Shown: positions 17,785 through 27,173 of the stretch, one piece after another
Layout of the letters: the number at the start of each line of letters is the position of its first letter
Numbering within the stretch: the stretch's first letter is position 1
Assembly (NCBI RefSeq): GCF_937425535.1
Contig: NZ_OW485601.1
Coordinates: 3,083,501-3,147,500 of the forward strand
Reading direction: 5' to 3'
Length of the DNA: 64,000 nt
Source: Rhodovastum atsumiense
GTDB taxonomy: Bacteria; Pseudomonadota; Alphaproteobacteria; Acetobacterales; Acetobacteraceae
The notes under the pieces: generated by a model
What the model saw: only the letters and a program-made list of their open reading frames with translations
The model's database searches: none
Told to the model about the DNA's origin: nothing
Position numbers and translations under genes: made by a program

Positions 17785-18534
17785 ATGAACCGCATGCCGC
17801 GCCAGTTGGCCTTGCCGTTCCCGCATCCGCCGCATCATGGCGCGGCCGACTTCCTGCCGGCGGGGTCCAATCTCGCCGCCCTTGAATGGTTGCGCAGTAT
17901 CGGTGCCTGGCCGCAGGGGCGGCTGGCGCTGTGGGGGCCGGAGGGCTGTGGCAAGACGCATCTGCTGACCGTCTGGGCGGCGCGCCATCACGGGGCGCTG
18001 GTGGCCGGTTCGCTGCTGTCCAGGGCTGCGGCCGAGGGCCCGCCGCGGCGGCCGGTGGCGGTGGACGATGCCGACACCGCGCCGGAACGGCCGCTGCTGC
18101 ATCTGCTGAACGCCGCTGCCGAGGCGCGGCTGCCGGTGTTGCTGGCCGGGCGCGCGCCGCCGGCGCGGTGGGAGGTGGGGCTGCCGGACCTGGCGAGCCG
18201 GTTGCGGGCGATCACCGCGGTGGAGATCGGCCCGCCCGAGGACGAGTTGTTGCGCCGCCTGTTGCAATTGCTGCTGGCCGAGCATCAGTTGGCCGTTCCG
18301 GAACCGGTCCAGGAGACGCTGCTGCTGCACCTGCCGCGGGCGCAGGGGGCGGTGCGGGAGGCGGTGGCGCGGCTCGATCATGCGGCGCTGGCCGCGGGCG
18401 GGCGGGTGACGCGGGCCCTGGCACTGGCGGTCGCCGCCTCGATCGATCCGGAAGTTGCCGGGACGTTGCCCTCACATGACGTTTTGTCCCATTCTGCCGA
18501 GCCGGCCTCCCGTGATGGGATCCGGCTCTTGTAG
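17785..18534 (+). CDS. hdaA: DnaA-related regulator of replication initiation (HdaA/Hda)
   Basis: 249 aa. AAA+ protein paralogous to DnaA domain III. The N-terminal sequence QLALPF (residues 7-12) matches the beta-clamp-binding motif used by Hda to dock on DnaN and stimulate hydrolysis of DnaA-ATP. Walker A GPEGCGKT is at 51-58 and the Walker B-like VAVDDAD at about 89-95. The start could also be the ATG three codons later. It stands directly before ppk1 (9 nt gap), an arrangement common in alphaproteobacteria. Confidence 0.88.
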   Translation: MNRMPRQLALPFPHPPHHGAADFLPAGSNLAALEWLRSIGAWPQGRLALWGPEGCGKTHLLTVWAARHHGALVAGSLLSRAAAEGPPRRPVAVDDADTAPERPLLHLLNAAAEARLPVLLAGRAPPARWEVGLPDLASRLRAITAVEIGPPEDELLRRLLQLLLAEHQLAVPEPVQETLLLHLPRAQGAVREAVARLDHAALAAGGRVTRALALAVAASIDPEVAGTLPSHDVLSHSAEPASRDGIRLL

Positions 18535-18543
18535 GGTCGGCAG

Positions 18544-20784
18544 ATGGACGAGCTCGAAGCCATTCACGTGCCGGGCGGCGGTGCGGTCGCGGTTCCGATT
18601 TCCCAGCCCCCGGCCCGCGTGCCGGAGCCGGCGCCGCTCGATGCGGCGAGCCCGGAGCGGTTCATCAACCGCGAGCTGTCCTGGCTCGACTTCAACCATC
18701 GCGTGCTGGAAGAAGCGGCGAATCCCAACCATCCGTTGCTGGAGCGGCTGCGCTTCGTCTCCATCAGCGCCGCCAATCTCGACGAATTCTGGTCGGTGCG
18801 GGTGGCCGGGCTGATCGGCCAGGCCAAGGCCGGCGTGACTTCGCGCTCACCCGATGGCCGCACCCCGGCCCAGCAGTTGGTGGAGGTGGAGGCGCGGGCC
18901 GAGCGGCTGATGGCCGAGCAGCACGGCGCCTGGGTGCAACTGCGCGCCCTGCTGCAGGAAGCGGGCATCGAGGTGTGCGAGCCGGCCTCGCTGTCGGATG
19001 TCGACTGCCAGTGGCTCGATGCCTGGTTCATGGAGCGGGTGTTCCCGGTGCTGACGCCGCTGGCGATCGATCCGGCGCATCCGTTCCCGTTCATCCCCAA
19101 CATGGGGCTGGTGATGGCGCTGGCGCTGGGGCGGGCGGAGGATTCGCACCGCATGCGCGCGCTGATCCCGTTGCCCTCGCAGATCGAGCGCTTCGTCCGC
19201 CTGCCCGGCGCCAAGGGGGCGAGCATCCGCTTCGTGATGCTGGAGCATGTGGTGCTGCTGTTCCTGCACCGGCTGTTCCCCGGCTTCCGCCGCGACGGCC
19301 ACGGCATGTTCCGGCTGATCCGTGACACCGATGTCGAGTACGAGGAGGAAGCCGAGGACCTGGTCCGGTCCTACGAGACCGCCCTGAAGCGGCGCCGGCG
19401 CGGCATGCCGATCCATCTTTCGGTGGAAGCGGCGATGCCGGCGCATCTGCGCGAGCTGGTGGTCGACGAGCTGGAGGCGTCCAGCCAGAACGTGTTCGTG
19501 CTGGACGGGATCCTGGGCGTCACCGATCTCAGGCAGTTGATCGTGGACGACCGGCCGGACCTGCTGTTCGCGCCCTATACGCCGCGCTTCCCCGAGCGCA
19601 TCCGGGATTTCGGCGGTGATTGCTTCGCGGCGATCCGCGCCAAGGACATCATCGTCCACCATCCCTTCGAGAGCTTCGACGTGGTGGTGCAGTTCCTGCG
19701 CCAGGCGGCGCAGGACCCGAACGTGGTGGCGGTGAAGCAGACGCTGTACCGCACCAGCCGCGACAGCCCGATCGTCAAGGCGCTGATCGAGGCGGCCGAG
19801 GCCGGCAAGTCGGTCACCGCCATGGTGGAGCTGCGCGCGCGCTTCGATGAAGAGGCCAATATCCGGCTGGCGCGCTCGCTGGAGGCGGCGGGGGTGCAGG
19901 TCGTGTACGGCTTCACCCAGTTGAAGACCCACGCCAAACTCAGCCTGGTGGTGCGGCGCGAGGGCGGCACCATGCGCGCCTACGCGCATTTCGGCACCGG
20001 CAACTACCACCCGATCACCGCGCGCATCTACACCGACCTGTCCTTCTTTACCTCCGACCCCGACCTGACGCGGGATGCGGCGCGGCTGTTCAACTACATG
20101 ACCGGCTATGCAAGGCCGGAGCGGATGGACGCGGTGGCGTTCAGCCCGCTGACCATCCGCCCCACCCTGAACGAGCTGATCGACCGCGAGATCGTCTTCG
20201 CCCGCGAAGGCCGGCCGGCGACGATCTGGCTGAAGCTGAACAGCCTGGTGGACGACGACCTGATCGACCGGCTGTACGCGGCGTCCCAGGCCGGGGTGAA
20301 GGTGATGGGGGTGGTGCGCGGGATCTGCTGCCTGCGCCCGGGCGTGCCGGGGCTGTCGGAGAACATCCGCATCAAGTCCATCGTCGGCCGTTTCCTGGAA
20401 CACAGCCGCATCTGCGTCTTCGGCAACGGCTACCGGCTGCCGAGCCGGCATGCCCGGGTCTATATCAGCTCGGCCGACTGGATGGCGCGCAACATGGAAT
20501 GGCGGGTGGAGACGCTGGTGCCGATCCACAACCACACTGTCCATCGCCAGGTGCTTGACCAGATCATGATGGTGAACCTGCGCGATACCGAGCAGTCCTG
20601 GGAACTGCGCTCCGACGGAACCTGGCGCCGGCTCGGCCCGGTGCCGGTGCGCAAGCGGGTCTCGGCGCACGAGTATTTCATGACCAATCCGTCGCTGTCC
20701 GGTCGCGGCTCGGCCCTGCACGGGGCAGCGCCGTCGGTCCCCGCCGAGCCGGGGCGGCGCCATGACCGGATGCTGGAGGACTGA
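18544..20784 (+). CDS. ppk1: Polyphosphate kinase 1
   Basis: 746 aa, slightly long because of a non-conserved 35-residue N-terminus. Reversibly polymerises the gamma phosphate of ATP into polyphosphate. The N-domain begins [17 protein letters not shown]; the phospholipase-D-like C domains carry the two catalytic histidines, H463 in [10 protein letters not shown] and H636 in [22 protein letters not shown] and HFGTGNYHP are also present. It sits between hdaA and ppx, so polyphosphate synthesis and breakdown enzymes are adjacent. Confidence 0.97.
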   Translation: MDELEAIHVPGGGAVAVPISQPPARVPEPAPLDAASPERFINRELSWLDFNHRVLEEAANPNHPLLERLRFVSISAANLDEFWSVRVAGLIGQAKAGVTSRSPDGRTPAQQLVEVEARAERLMAEQHGAWVQLRALLQEAGIEVCEPASLSDVDCQWLDAWFMERVFPVLTPLAIDPAHPFPFIPNMGLVMALALGRAEDSHRMRALIPLPSQIERFVRLPGAKGASIRFVMLEHVVLLFLHRLFPGFRRDGHGMFRLIRDTDVEYEEEAEDLVRSYETALKRRRRGMPIHLSVEAAMPAHLRELVVDELEASSQNVFVLDGILGVTDLRQLIVDDRPDLLFAPYTPRFPERIRDFGGDCFAAIRAKDIIVHHPFESFDVVVQFLRQAAQDPNVVAVKQTLYRTSRDSPIVKALIEAAEAGKSVTAMVELRARFDEEANIRLARSLEAAGVQVVYGFTQLKTHAKLSLVVRREGGTMRAYAHFGTGNYHPITARIYTDLSFFTSDPDLTRDAARLFNYMTGYARPERMDAVAFSPLTIRPTLNELIDREIVFAREGRPATIWLKLNSLVDDDLIDRLYAASQAGVKVMGVVRGICCLRPGVPGLSENIRIKSIVGRFLEHSRICVFGNGYRLPSRHARVYISSADWMARNMEWRVETLVPIHNHTVHRQVLDQIMMVNLRDTEQSWELRSDGTWRRLGPVPVRKRVSAHEYFMTNPSLSGRGSALHGAAPSVPAEPGRRHDRMLED

Positions 20785-20890
20785 GCGCGACGGCGGAACG
20801 GGGCCGGTTTCGCAACCGATGCGGCGGGCTTTTGGCCAACGAAAGAAAGCTTGACGCTGCCGCGCCCGCCCGGCACCCGTGGCTTTTGCG

Positions 20891-22378
20891 ATGCCCTACA
20901 TGCCCCCTGCCGAGTTGCCGCGCTGCGCGGTAGTCGACCTCGGTTCCAACTCCGTGCGCCTCGTCGTGTTCGAGGGGCGCGGACGCAATCCCATGCCGAT
21001 CTTCAACGAGAAGGCCGTCCTGCGGCTCGGACGCGGATTGCAGGGCACGGGGCGGCTGAACGACGAAGCGGTGGCGCAGGCGCTGACGGTGATGGGCCGC
21101 TACGCCGCGATCGCCCGCGCCATGGGGGCCAACCCGTTCGAGGTGCTGGCCACCGCCGCGGTGCGCGACGCCGCCAACGGCCCGGATTTCGTGGCGGCGC
21201 TGGCGGGGCAGATGCCGGGGGTGCCGATTCGCATCCTCGCCGGCGAGGAGGAGGCGGCGCTCTCGGCCCAGGGGCTGCTCTGCGGCATCCCGCATGCCGA
21301 TGGGGTGCTGGCCGATATCGGCGGCGGCTCGCTGGAATTCGTGCGGCTGGAACAGGGGCGGCCCGGGATCGGGCAGACGCTCAAGCTCGGGGTGATCCGG
21401 CTGGCCGAGCGGGCCGGCGGCGACCCGATGCAGGCGCGAGCGATCGCCGAGCAGGACCTGCTGGGGGTGCCCTGGCTGGGCGAGATGAGCGGGCGCGACC
21501 TGTTCCTGGTGGGCGGGGCGTGGCGGGCGCTGGCGCGCATCCACCTCGCCCAGACCGCCTATCCGCTGAACATGGTGCATCACTACACGATCGGGCGGGA
21601 CGAGGCGCGCGACCTGGCCGGGATGATCATCAGCGCCTCCCGCCGCACGCTTGAGCGCATGCCCGGGGTGCCGCGGCGGCGCATCGACGACCTGCCTTTC
21701 GCGGCGGTAGTGCTGCGGCGGGTGTTGCGCAGCACCGGGGTGCGGCGCGTGGTGTTCAGCGCCGCCGGGCTGCGCGAGGGCTGGTACATGCGGCAGATCG
21801 AGCCGCCGAAGCGGGACGAGGATCCGCTGCTGGCCGCCGGCATCGACTTTGCCCGCCGCTTCGGCCGTGATCCGGCCCTGCCGCCGGCGCTGGTGACCTG
21901 GACCGATCCGCTTTTCCCCGGGGAGCCGGCCGAACACCGGCGGTTGCGCGAGGCTTCCTGCTGGCTGTCGGACGTGGGCAGCCACGAGCATCCGGAGTAC
22001 CGGGCCGAGCAGACCTTCCTGCATGTGCTGCGTCAGCCCGGCGTGGGCATGGACCACCAGGAGCGGGCCTTCCTCGGGCTGGCGCTGGCGCTGCGCTACG
22101 AGGCGGAGCCCGATGCCGGTTTCCTGCAGACCGCGCGGCAGTTGCTCAGCCCGGAAGCGGTACGGCGGGCGACCATCCTGGGGATGGCGCTGCGCCTGGC
22201 CTATACCCTCTCGGCGGGGACGCTCGACCTGCTGCGGGCGACCCGGCTGGAGGTCGGGGGGGCGCTGACGCTGCGGCTGGCCCAGGGCAGCGGCGTGTTC
22301 GCCGGCGAGAGCGTGACGCGCCGGTTGGACCGGCTGGGTCAGGCGATGGGGCTGGCGACCACCACGGAAGCCGGCTGA
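20891..22378 (+). CDS. ppx: Exopolyphosphatase / guanosine pentaphosphatase (Ppx/GppA)
   Basis: 495 aa from the ATG at 20891; a GTG four codons upstream (20879) and an ATG three codons downstream are alternatives, none with a clear ribosome site. ASKHA-fold phosphatase: phosphate-1 motif VVDLGSNSVRLVVFE near the N-terminus, ATAAVRDAANG, GEEEA and the phosphate-2 motif LADIGGGSLEF. Hydrolyses terminal phosphates of polyphosphate. A C-terminal HD-like helical domain extends from about residue 310. It follows ppk1 by 106 nt. Confidence 0.93.
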   Translation: MPYMPPAELPRCAVVDLGSNSVRLVVFEGRGRNPMPIFNEKAVLRLGRGLQGTGRLNDEAVAQALTVMGRYAAIARAMGANPFEVLATAAVRDAANGPDFVAALAGQMPGVPIRILAGEEEAALSAQGLLCGIPHADGVLADIGGGSLEFVRLEQGRPGIGQTLKLGVIRLAERAGGDPMQARAIAEQDLLGVPWLGEMSGRDLFLVGGAWRALARIHLAQTAYPLNMVHHYTIGRDEARDLAGMIISASRRTLERMPGVPRRRIDDLPFAAVVLRRVLRSTGVRRVVFSAAGLREGWYMRQIEPPKRDEDPLLAAGIDFARRFGRDPALPPALVTWTDPLFPGEPAEHRRLREASCWLSDVGSHEHPEYRAEQTFLHVLRQPGVGMDHQERAFLGLALALRYEAEPDAGFLQTARQLLSPEAVRRATILGMALRLAYTLSAGTLDLLRATRLEVGGALTLRLAQGSGVFAGESVTRRLDRLGQAMGLATTTEAG

Positions 22379-22400
22379 TTCGGGCGGTCAGCACACAAAC

Positions 22401-22475
22401 GTAGGGCGGATCAGCGAAGCGCAATCCGCCATCGCAAGCAGGCCGGCTTGCGTTGGCGGACTACGTCCGCCCTAC
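22401..22475. repeat. REP-like palindromic element, GTAGGGCGGA type (copy 1)
   Basis: 75-nt unit between the convergent ppx and rnd genes. Outer arms GTAGGGCGGA and TCCGCCCTAC are perfect inverted repeats; inside is an ATCCGCC half site, and near the 3' end GGCCGGCTTGCGTTGGCGGA. The 3' half is nearly identical to the copy at 60270-60345. A shorter relative is at 37331-37362. GTAGGGTGGAT-type REPs are common in Proteobacteria. Confidence 0.8.
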
Positions 22476-22501
22476 GTCATAACGCCACTGATCAGGACGG
22501 G

Positions 22502-23692
22502 TTACGGCTCCGGCGAGCGGATCAGCTTGATGCGGCGGCCATCGACGCCGAGCGCGATGCGGCCCTGCTTCAGCGCCAGCGCGTCGGCGCCGAACACCTC
22601 GTGGCGCCAGCCGCTCAGCAGCGGGATGTCGGGCCGGTCCTCGATGGCGAGGCGGTCGATGTCCTCGCTGGAGGCGACCAGACGGGGGGCGACGTGGTGC
22701 TGCTCGCATTTCGCCGCCAGCAGCACCTTCAGCAGCGAAACCAGGGCCGGGGAGGGGCGCGGGCCGTCGCGGTGATTGGGCGCGGCCGGCAGGGCGTCGT
22801 CGGGCAGGGCCTTCGCCTCGGCGATGGCGGCGATCAGCCCGGCCCCCATGCGGCCTTCGGCGAACCCCTTGGTGACGCCGCGGGCGCGAGCCAGCGCGTC
22901 CGGGGTCTCCGGGGCGGTGGCGGCGATTTCCAGCAGCGCCTCGTCCTTCAGCATCCGGCTGCGCGGGATGTTGGCGCGCTGGGCCTCGCGCTCGCGCCAG
23001 GCGGCAATGGCGCGCAGCACGGCGAGCATGCGGCGGTTGTTGGTGCGCGGGCGAAGCCGCTCCCACATCGCCTCCGGGTCGGGGCGGTAGGTGGCCGGGT
23101 CAGTCAGCAGCGCCATTTCCTCGGCGACCCAGTCGAGCCGGCCTTCGCGTTCGAGGCGGGCGCTCAGGCGTTCGTAGACGCGGCGCAGATGCGTCACGTC
23201 GGCAGCGGCATAGCTGATCTGCGAGGCGGAGAGGGGTCGGACCGACCAGTCGCTGAAGCGGTGCGCCTTGTCGATATGCCCGCCGGTGAGCGCCGAAACC
23301 AGCGCGTCATAGCCGACCTGGTCGCCGAAGCCGGCCACCATGGCGGCCACCTGGGTGTCGAACAGCGGCCGCGGCACGTCGCCGAAACGCAGTACGAAGA
23401 TCTCGATGTCCTGGCGGGCGGCGTGGAACACCTTCTCGATCGCGGTGTCGGCGAGCAGCGTCCCGAGCGGGGCCAGGTCGAGCCCCGGCGCCAGCGCGTC
23501 GATGACGGCGACTTCCTCTTCGCCGGCGAGTTGCACCAAGCAAAGCTCGGGCCAGTAGGTGCGCTCGCGCATGAACTCGGTGTCGACGGTAACGAAACGC
23601 TCGCGTGCGAGTCGCTGGCACAACGCCTCGAGTTCGGGCGTGGTGCTCACCAGGACAGGGGGAGGAAACTCGGCGCGCGGGCTGCGAGGCAT
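22502..23692 (-). CDS. rnd: Ribonuclease D
   Basis: 396 aa. 3'-5' exoribonuclease for tRNA and stable RNA maturation. DEDD exonuclease residues: D37 and E39 in VTVDTEFMRE, FHAARQDIEIF with the second-motif Asp, and YAAADVTHL with the YxxxD motif III. An HRDC domain follows (RPRTNNRRMLAVLRAIAAWREREAQ broken over residues ~210-290). The ATG giving MPRSPRAEF fits homologues; an upstream GTG at 23767 would add a Cys-rich 25-residue tail that looks non-coding. Confidence 0.93.
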   Translation of the reverse strand: MPRSPRAEFPPPVLVSTTPELEALCQRLARERFVTVDTEFMRERTYWPELCLVQLAGEEEVAVIDALAPGLDLAPLGTLLADTAIEKVFHAARQDIEIFVLRFGDVPRPLFDTQVAAMVAGFGDQVGYDALVSALTGGHIDKAHRFSDWSVRPLSASQISYAAADVTHLRRVYERLSARLEREGRLDWVAEEMALLTDPATYRPDPEAMWERLRPRTNNRRMLAVLRAIAAWREREAQRANIPRSRMLKDEALLEIAATAPETPDALARARGVTKGFAEGRMGAGLIAAIAEAKALPDDALPAAPNHRDGPRPSPALVSLLKVLLAAKCEQHHVAPRLVASSEDIDRLAIEDRPDIPLLSGWRHEVFGADALALKQGRIALGVDGRRIKLIRSPEP

Positions 23693-23938
23693 GACAAAGA
23701 GTGTACACGCCGCATCGGTGCCGAGGAAAGCGGCGTCGTTGCTGGCGCTGCAGTTGTATGACGGCACCTTCCACCATCAAAGGTTACACGGCACGTCCGT
23801 TGCATGTCCGTGGTCGTTGCGCGCGGGCATGGTCTTTGCGCAGGATCGTGGCGGTTTTCCGATGTGACGCTGCGGCAGCGGGCACGTTCGGAGGCGTGGG
23901 TGCAACGGGTGCGGCGCCCCGGAGGACGGAATGGAGCA

Positions 23939-24889
23939 ATGCTGAACGTGTTCCCCGGGCATCCCGGGCAGGCGGAGCCCACGCCGCATGCGCAGGCGGT
24001 GTGGATCGACCTGGTCGACCCTGATCCGCAGGAAATCGCGCTGGTGGAGCGGACCACCGGCCTGCACGTACCGGGACTCGCGGAGCTGAGCGAGATCGAG
24101 AGTTCGAGCCGGCTTTATCGCCGCAACGGCACGCTCACCATGAGCCTGCCCGCGGTGCAGGCCGCCGATACGCAGGCGCGGACCACGCCGGTGGGCGTGG
24201 TGCTGTCGCGCGAGCGGCTGCTGACCGTGCGCTTCGCCCGGTTGCGCGCCTTCGAGACCTTCGCCGAGTCCTGTAAGGACCGGGAGCAGATCTCCTCCAC
24301 CGACCTGTTGCTCGGCCTGCTGGAGGCGATCGTGGACCGGCTGGCCGACGTGCTGGAGCGGACGGGAGAGGAACTCGACCAGGTGTCCGGCCGGATCTTC
24401 CATGCCCGGCGGGGAGGCTTGCGCCCCAAGCGCGAGGAGAACGAACTGCGTGCGGTGCTGCGCGCGGTGGGGCGGTCGGGCGACCTGATCTCCAAGCTGC
24501 GCGACACGCTGCTCGGGGTGGGGCGGCTGGGGCCGTTCCTGGCGACCAACGCCGACTGGCTGACCGATGCGCAGAAACCGCGGCTGGAGACGCTGCAGGC
24601 CGATATCCGCTCGCTGACCGACTACAACGCCCACCTGACCAACAAGGTGCAGTTCCTGCTGGACGCAACCCTGGGCTTCATCAGCATCGAGCAGAACGAC
24701 ATCATCAAGGTGCTGACGATCGTTTCGGTGGTGGGGGTGCCGCCGACCTTCTTCGCCAGCATGTACGGCATGAATTTCAAGTGGATGCCGGAACTGGACT
24801 GGGCCTGGGGCTACCCGTACGCGCTGATGCTGATCGTGCTGTCGGCAGTGCTGCCGCTGCTGTGGTTCCGCTGGCGCGGCTGGCTTTAA
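23939..24889 (+). CDS. corA: CorA-type magnesium/divalent cation channel
   Basis: 316 aa, typical length. Homopentameric inner-membrane channel: long cytoplasmic N-domain, helical stalk (TDLLLGLLEAIVDRLADVLER), then two C-terminal helices with the selectivity motif YGMNF at residues 276-280 and the inter-helix loop KWMPELDW. The ATG is preceded by GGAGGACGGAATGGAGCA, an excellent ribosome site; longer upstream reading does not look coding. It diverges from rnd. Confidence 0.94.
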   Translation: MLNVFPGHPGQAEPTPHAQAVWIDLVDPDPQEIALVERTTGLHVPGLAELSEIESSSRLYRRNGTLTMSLPAVQAADTQARTTPVGVVLSRERLLTVRFARLRAFETFAESCKDREQISSTDLLLGLLEAIVDRLADVLERTGEELDQVSGRIFHARRGGLRPKREENELRAVLRAVGRSGDLISKLRDTLLGVGRLGPFLATNADWLTDAQKPRLETLQADIRSLTDYNAHLTNKVQFLLDATLGFISIEQNDIIKVLTIVSVVGVPPTFFASMYGMNFKWMPELDWAWGYPYALMLIVLSAVLPLLWFRWRGWL

Positions 24890-25018
24890 AGGCATGGCTC
24901 CATCGCGTGCACGGAACACCAGGGGGGGCTTTCCGCCCCTCGCCCGGCCCTGGCGGCTTGACACTGCGGGGAGCGGCCTGTTGTCTGCCGCGCCTCAAGT
25001 TGCCTCGGGACAAGCCCC

Positions 25019-26815
25019 ATGCACGCCTATCGCACGCATACCTGTGGCGCGCTGCGCGCCAGCGACGCCGGCCAGACCGCCCGCCTTTCCGGCTGGGTGC
25101 ACAGCAAGCGCGACCACGGGGGGCTGCTGTTCATCGACCTGCGGGATCATTACGGCCTGACGCAGATCGTCTTCGCCGCCGGCAGCGTGGCCTTCGAGAC
25201 GGTGGACCGGCTGCGGCCGGAAAGCGTGATCACCGTCACCGGCGAGGTGGTGCTGCGCGAGGCCGGCACGGTCAATCCGAAGCTCCCCACCGGCGAGATC
25301 GAACTGCGCGCCGCCACCGTGGAGGTGCAGTCGGTCGCCGATGTGCTGCCCATGCAGGTGGCCGGCGACGAGAAATACCCCGAGGACATCCGCCTCAAAT
25401 ACCGCTTCATCGACCTGCGGCGGGACAAGCTGCACCGCAACATGGTGCTGCGCAGCCAGGTGATCGCCTCGGTGCGCCGGCGCATGATCGCGGCCGGGTT
25501 CACGGAATTCCAGACGCCGATCCTGACCGCCTCCTCGCCCGAGGGCGCGCGCGACTTCCTGGTGCCGGCACGGCTGCACCCTGGCAAGTTCTACGCGCTG
25601 CCGCAGGCGCCGCAGCAGTTCAAGCAGTTGCTGATGGTGGCGGGCTTCGACCGCTACTTCCAGATCGCCCCCTGCTTCCGCGACGAAGCCAGCCGCGCCG
25701 ACCGCTCCCCGGGCGAGTTCTACCAGCTCGACTTCGAGATGAGCTACGTGACGCAGGAGGACGTGTTCGCCACCATCGAGCCGGTGATCGCGGGCGTGTT
25801 CGAGGAATTCGCGGAAGGGCGCAGCGTCACCAAGCCGCCATTCCAGCGCATCCCGTACGAAGAAGCGATGCTGGTCTACGGCACCGACAAGCCGGACCTG
25901 CGCAACCCGCTGCGCATCACCGACGTGACCGCGCAGTTCGCCGGCTCCGGCTTCGGGCTGTTTTCCAAGATCGCGGCCAGCGGCGGCGTGGTGCGGGCGA
26001 TCCCGGCGCCGGGCACCGCCGGCAACCCGCGCAGCTTCTTCGACAAGCTGAACGAATGGGCGCGCGAACAGGGCGCGGGCGGGCTCGGCTACATCGTCTT
26101 CGAGGCGGACGGACCGAAAGGGCCGATCGCGCGTAACCTGGAGCCGGAACGGGCCGAGGCCATCCGCGTGGCCTGCGGGCTCTCGGCCGGTGACTCGGTG
26201 TTCTTCGCCGCGGGCAAGAAAGACGAGGCGCCGAAATTCTCGGGGCTGGTGCGCACCAAGCTCGGCCAAGACCTGGGGCTGATCGCCGCGGGACGCTTCG
26301 AGTTCTGCTGGATCACCGACTTCCCGATGTACGAGCTGAACGAGGAAACCGGGCAGATCGACTTCAGCCACAACCCGTTCAGCATGCCACAGGGCGGGAT
26401 GGAGGCCCTGCTGACCCAGGACCCGCTGACCATCAAGGCCTTCCAGTACGATATCGTCTGCAACGGCATCGAACTGTCCTCGGGCGCGATCCGCAACCAT
26501 CGCCCGGACATCATGATCAAGGCCTTCGAGATCGCCGGCTACACCGCCGCCGACGTGGAAGCCCGGTTCGGCGGCATGCTGAACGCCTTCCGCTACGGGG
26601 CCCCGCCACATGGCGGCTCGGCGCCCGGCATCGACCGCATGGTCATGCTGCTCGCCGATGAGCCGAATATCCGCGAAGTCATCCTCTTCCCGCTGAACCA
26701 GCAGGGCGAGGACCTGATGATGGGCGCCCCGGCCGAGGTGCCGCCGGCCCGGATGAAGGAATTGTCGCTGAAACTCGACCTGCCGCCGAAGCTCAAGGGC
26801 GGACAGAAAGAGTAA
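25019..26815 (+). CDS. aspS: Aspartyl-tRNA synthetase
   Basis: 598 aa. Class II synthetase of bacterial type with N-terminal anticodon-binding OB fold ([21 protein letters not shown]), class II motif 2 ([22 protein letters not shown]), the bacterial GAD insertion domain in the middle, and motif 3 [15 protein letters not shown]. Charges tRNA-Asp; many alphaproteobacteria lack AsnRS and use a non-discriminating form that also makes Asp-tRNA-Asn, but that cannot be decided here. A palindromic repeat follows directly. Confidence 0.97.
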   Translation: MHAYRTHTCGALRASDAGQTARLSGWVHSKRDHGGLLFIDLRDHYGLTQIVFAAGSVAFETVDRLRPESVITVTGEVVLREAGTVNPKLPTGEIELRAATVEVQSVADVLPMQVAGDEKYPEDIRLKYRFIDLRRDKLHRNMVLRSQVIASVRRRMIAAGFTEFQTPILTASSPEGARDFLVPARLHPGKFYALPQAPQQFKQLLMVAGFDRYFQIAPCFRDEASRADRSPGEFYQLDFEMSYVTQEDVFATIEPVIAGVFEEFAEGRSVTKPPFQRIPYEEAMLVYGTDKPDLRNPLRITDVTAQFAGSGFGLFSKIAASGGVVRAIPAPGTAGNPRSFFDKLNEWAREQGAGGLGYIVFEADGPKGPIARNLEPERAEAIRVACGLSAGDSVFFAAGKKDEAPKFSGLVRTKLGQDLGLIAAGRFEFCWITDFPMYELNEETGQIDFSHNPFSMPQGGMEALLTQDPLTIKAFQYDIVCNGIELSSGAIRNHRPDIMIKAFEIAGYTAADVEARFGGMLNAFRYGAPPHGGSAPGIDRMVMLLADEPNIREVILFPLNQQGEDLMMGAPAEVPPARMKELSLKLDLPPKLKGGQKE

Positions 26816-26827
26816 TAGAGAGTAAGG

Positions 26828-26893
26828 CAAGGGCTCCGCCCTTGACCCGCCAAGGGCCACACGGCCCTTGGATCCCATTCGCGCTGCGCGGCA
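26828..26893. repeat. Mosaic hairpin repeat, copy D (short)
   Basis: Follows the aspS stop by 12 nt. Two hairpins, CAAGGGC-TCC-GCCCTTG and CAAGGGCC-ACAC-GGCCCTTG, then the GATCCCATTCGCGCTGCGCG segment. It is the 5' half of the module order seen in copies B and E. Confidence 0.75.
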
Positions 26894-27173
26894 TGAAGGC
26901 GCTTGATGCGGCCTTTGTGACGGAGCAAAGATGGCGCTGGCGCGTTGTAACGACGCGCGGCGTCGGCATGCCGGCGTGAAACCACAACAGGATCCAGATG
27001 AACCCGCGATCTAGCAGTCAGCCGTCGGAGTGCCACAGTCGACGCTTCGCGTCGTCCGTGGTGATCCGTAACGGCTGCTTCGTGGTCCGGGACGCGAACG
27101 CCCCAGGGGTCTGACCCCTCCGGCCACCGCCTCCCGGGCTTGAGCTGACCGCTTGAGCATGGAGGAGGCAGGA
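26894..27173. other. Intergenic leader upstream of the Nramp-type gene
   Basis: 280 nt without a supported gene. It holds a CGACGC-TTCG-CGTCG hairpin at about 27040-27052 and GGGGTC-TGA-CCCC at about 27103-27116. I looked for conserved cores of manganese (yybP-ykoY) and magnesium (M-box) riboswitches and did not find them. The strong GGAGGAGGCAGGA ribosome site lies at its 3' end. Confidence 0.4.

Noticed and set aside
26894-27173. Manganese or magnesium riboswitch before the Nramp-type gene
   Set aside because: Conserved cores of the yybP-ykoY and M-box classes were not found by eye; only simple hairpins are present.
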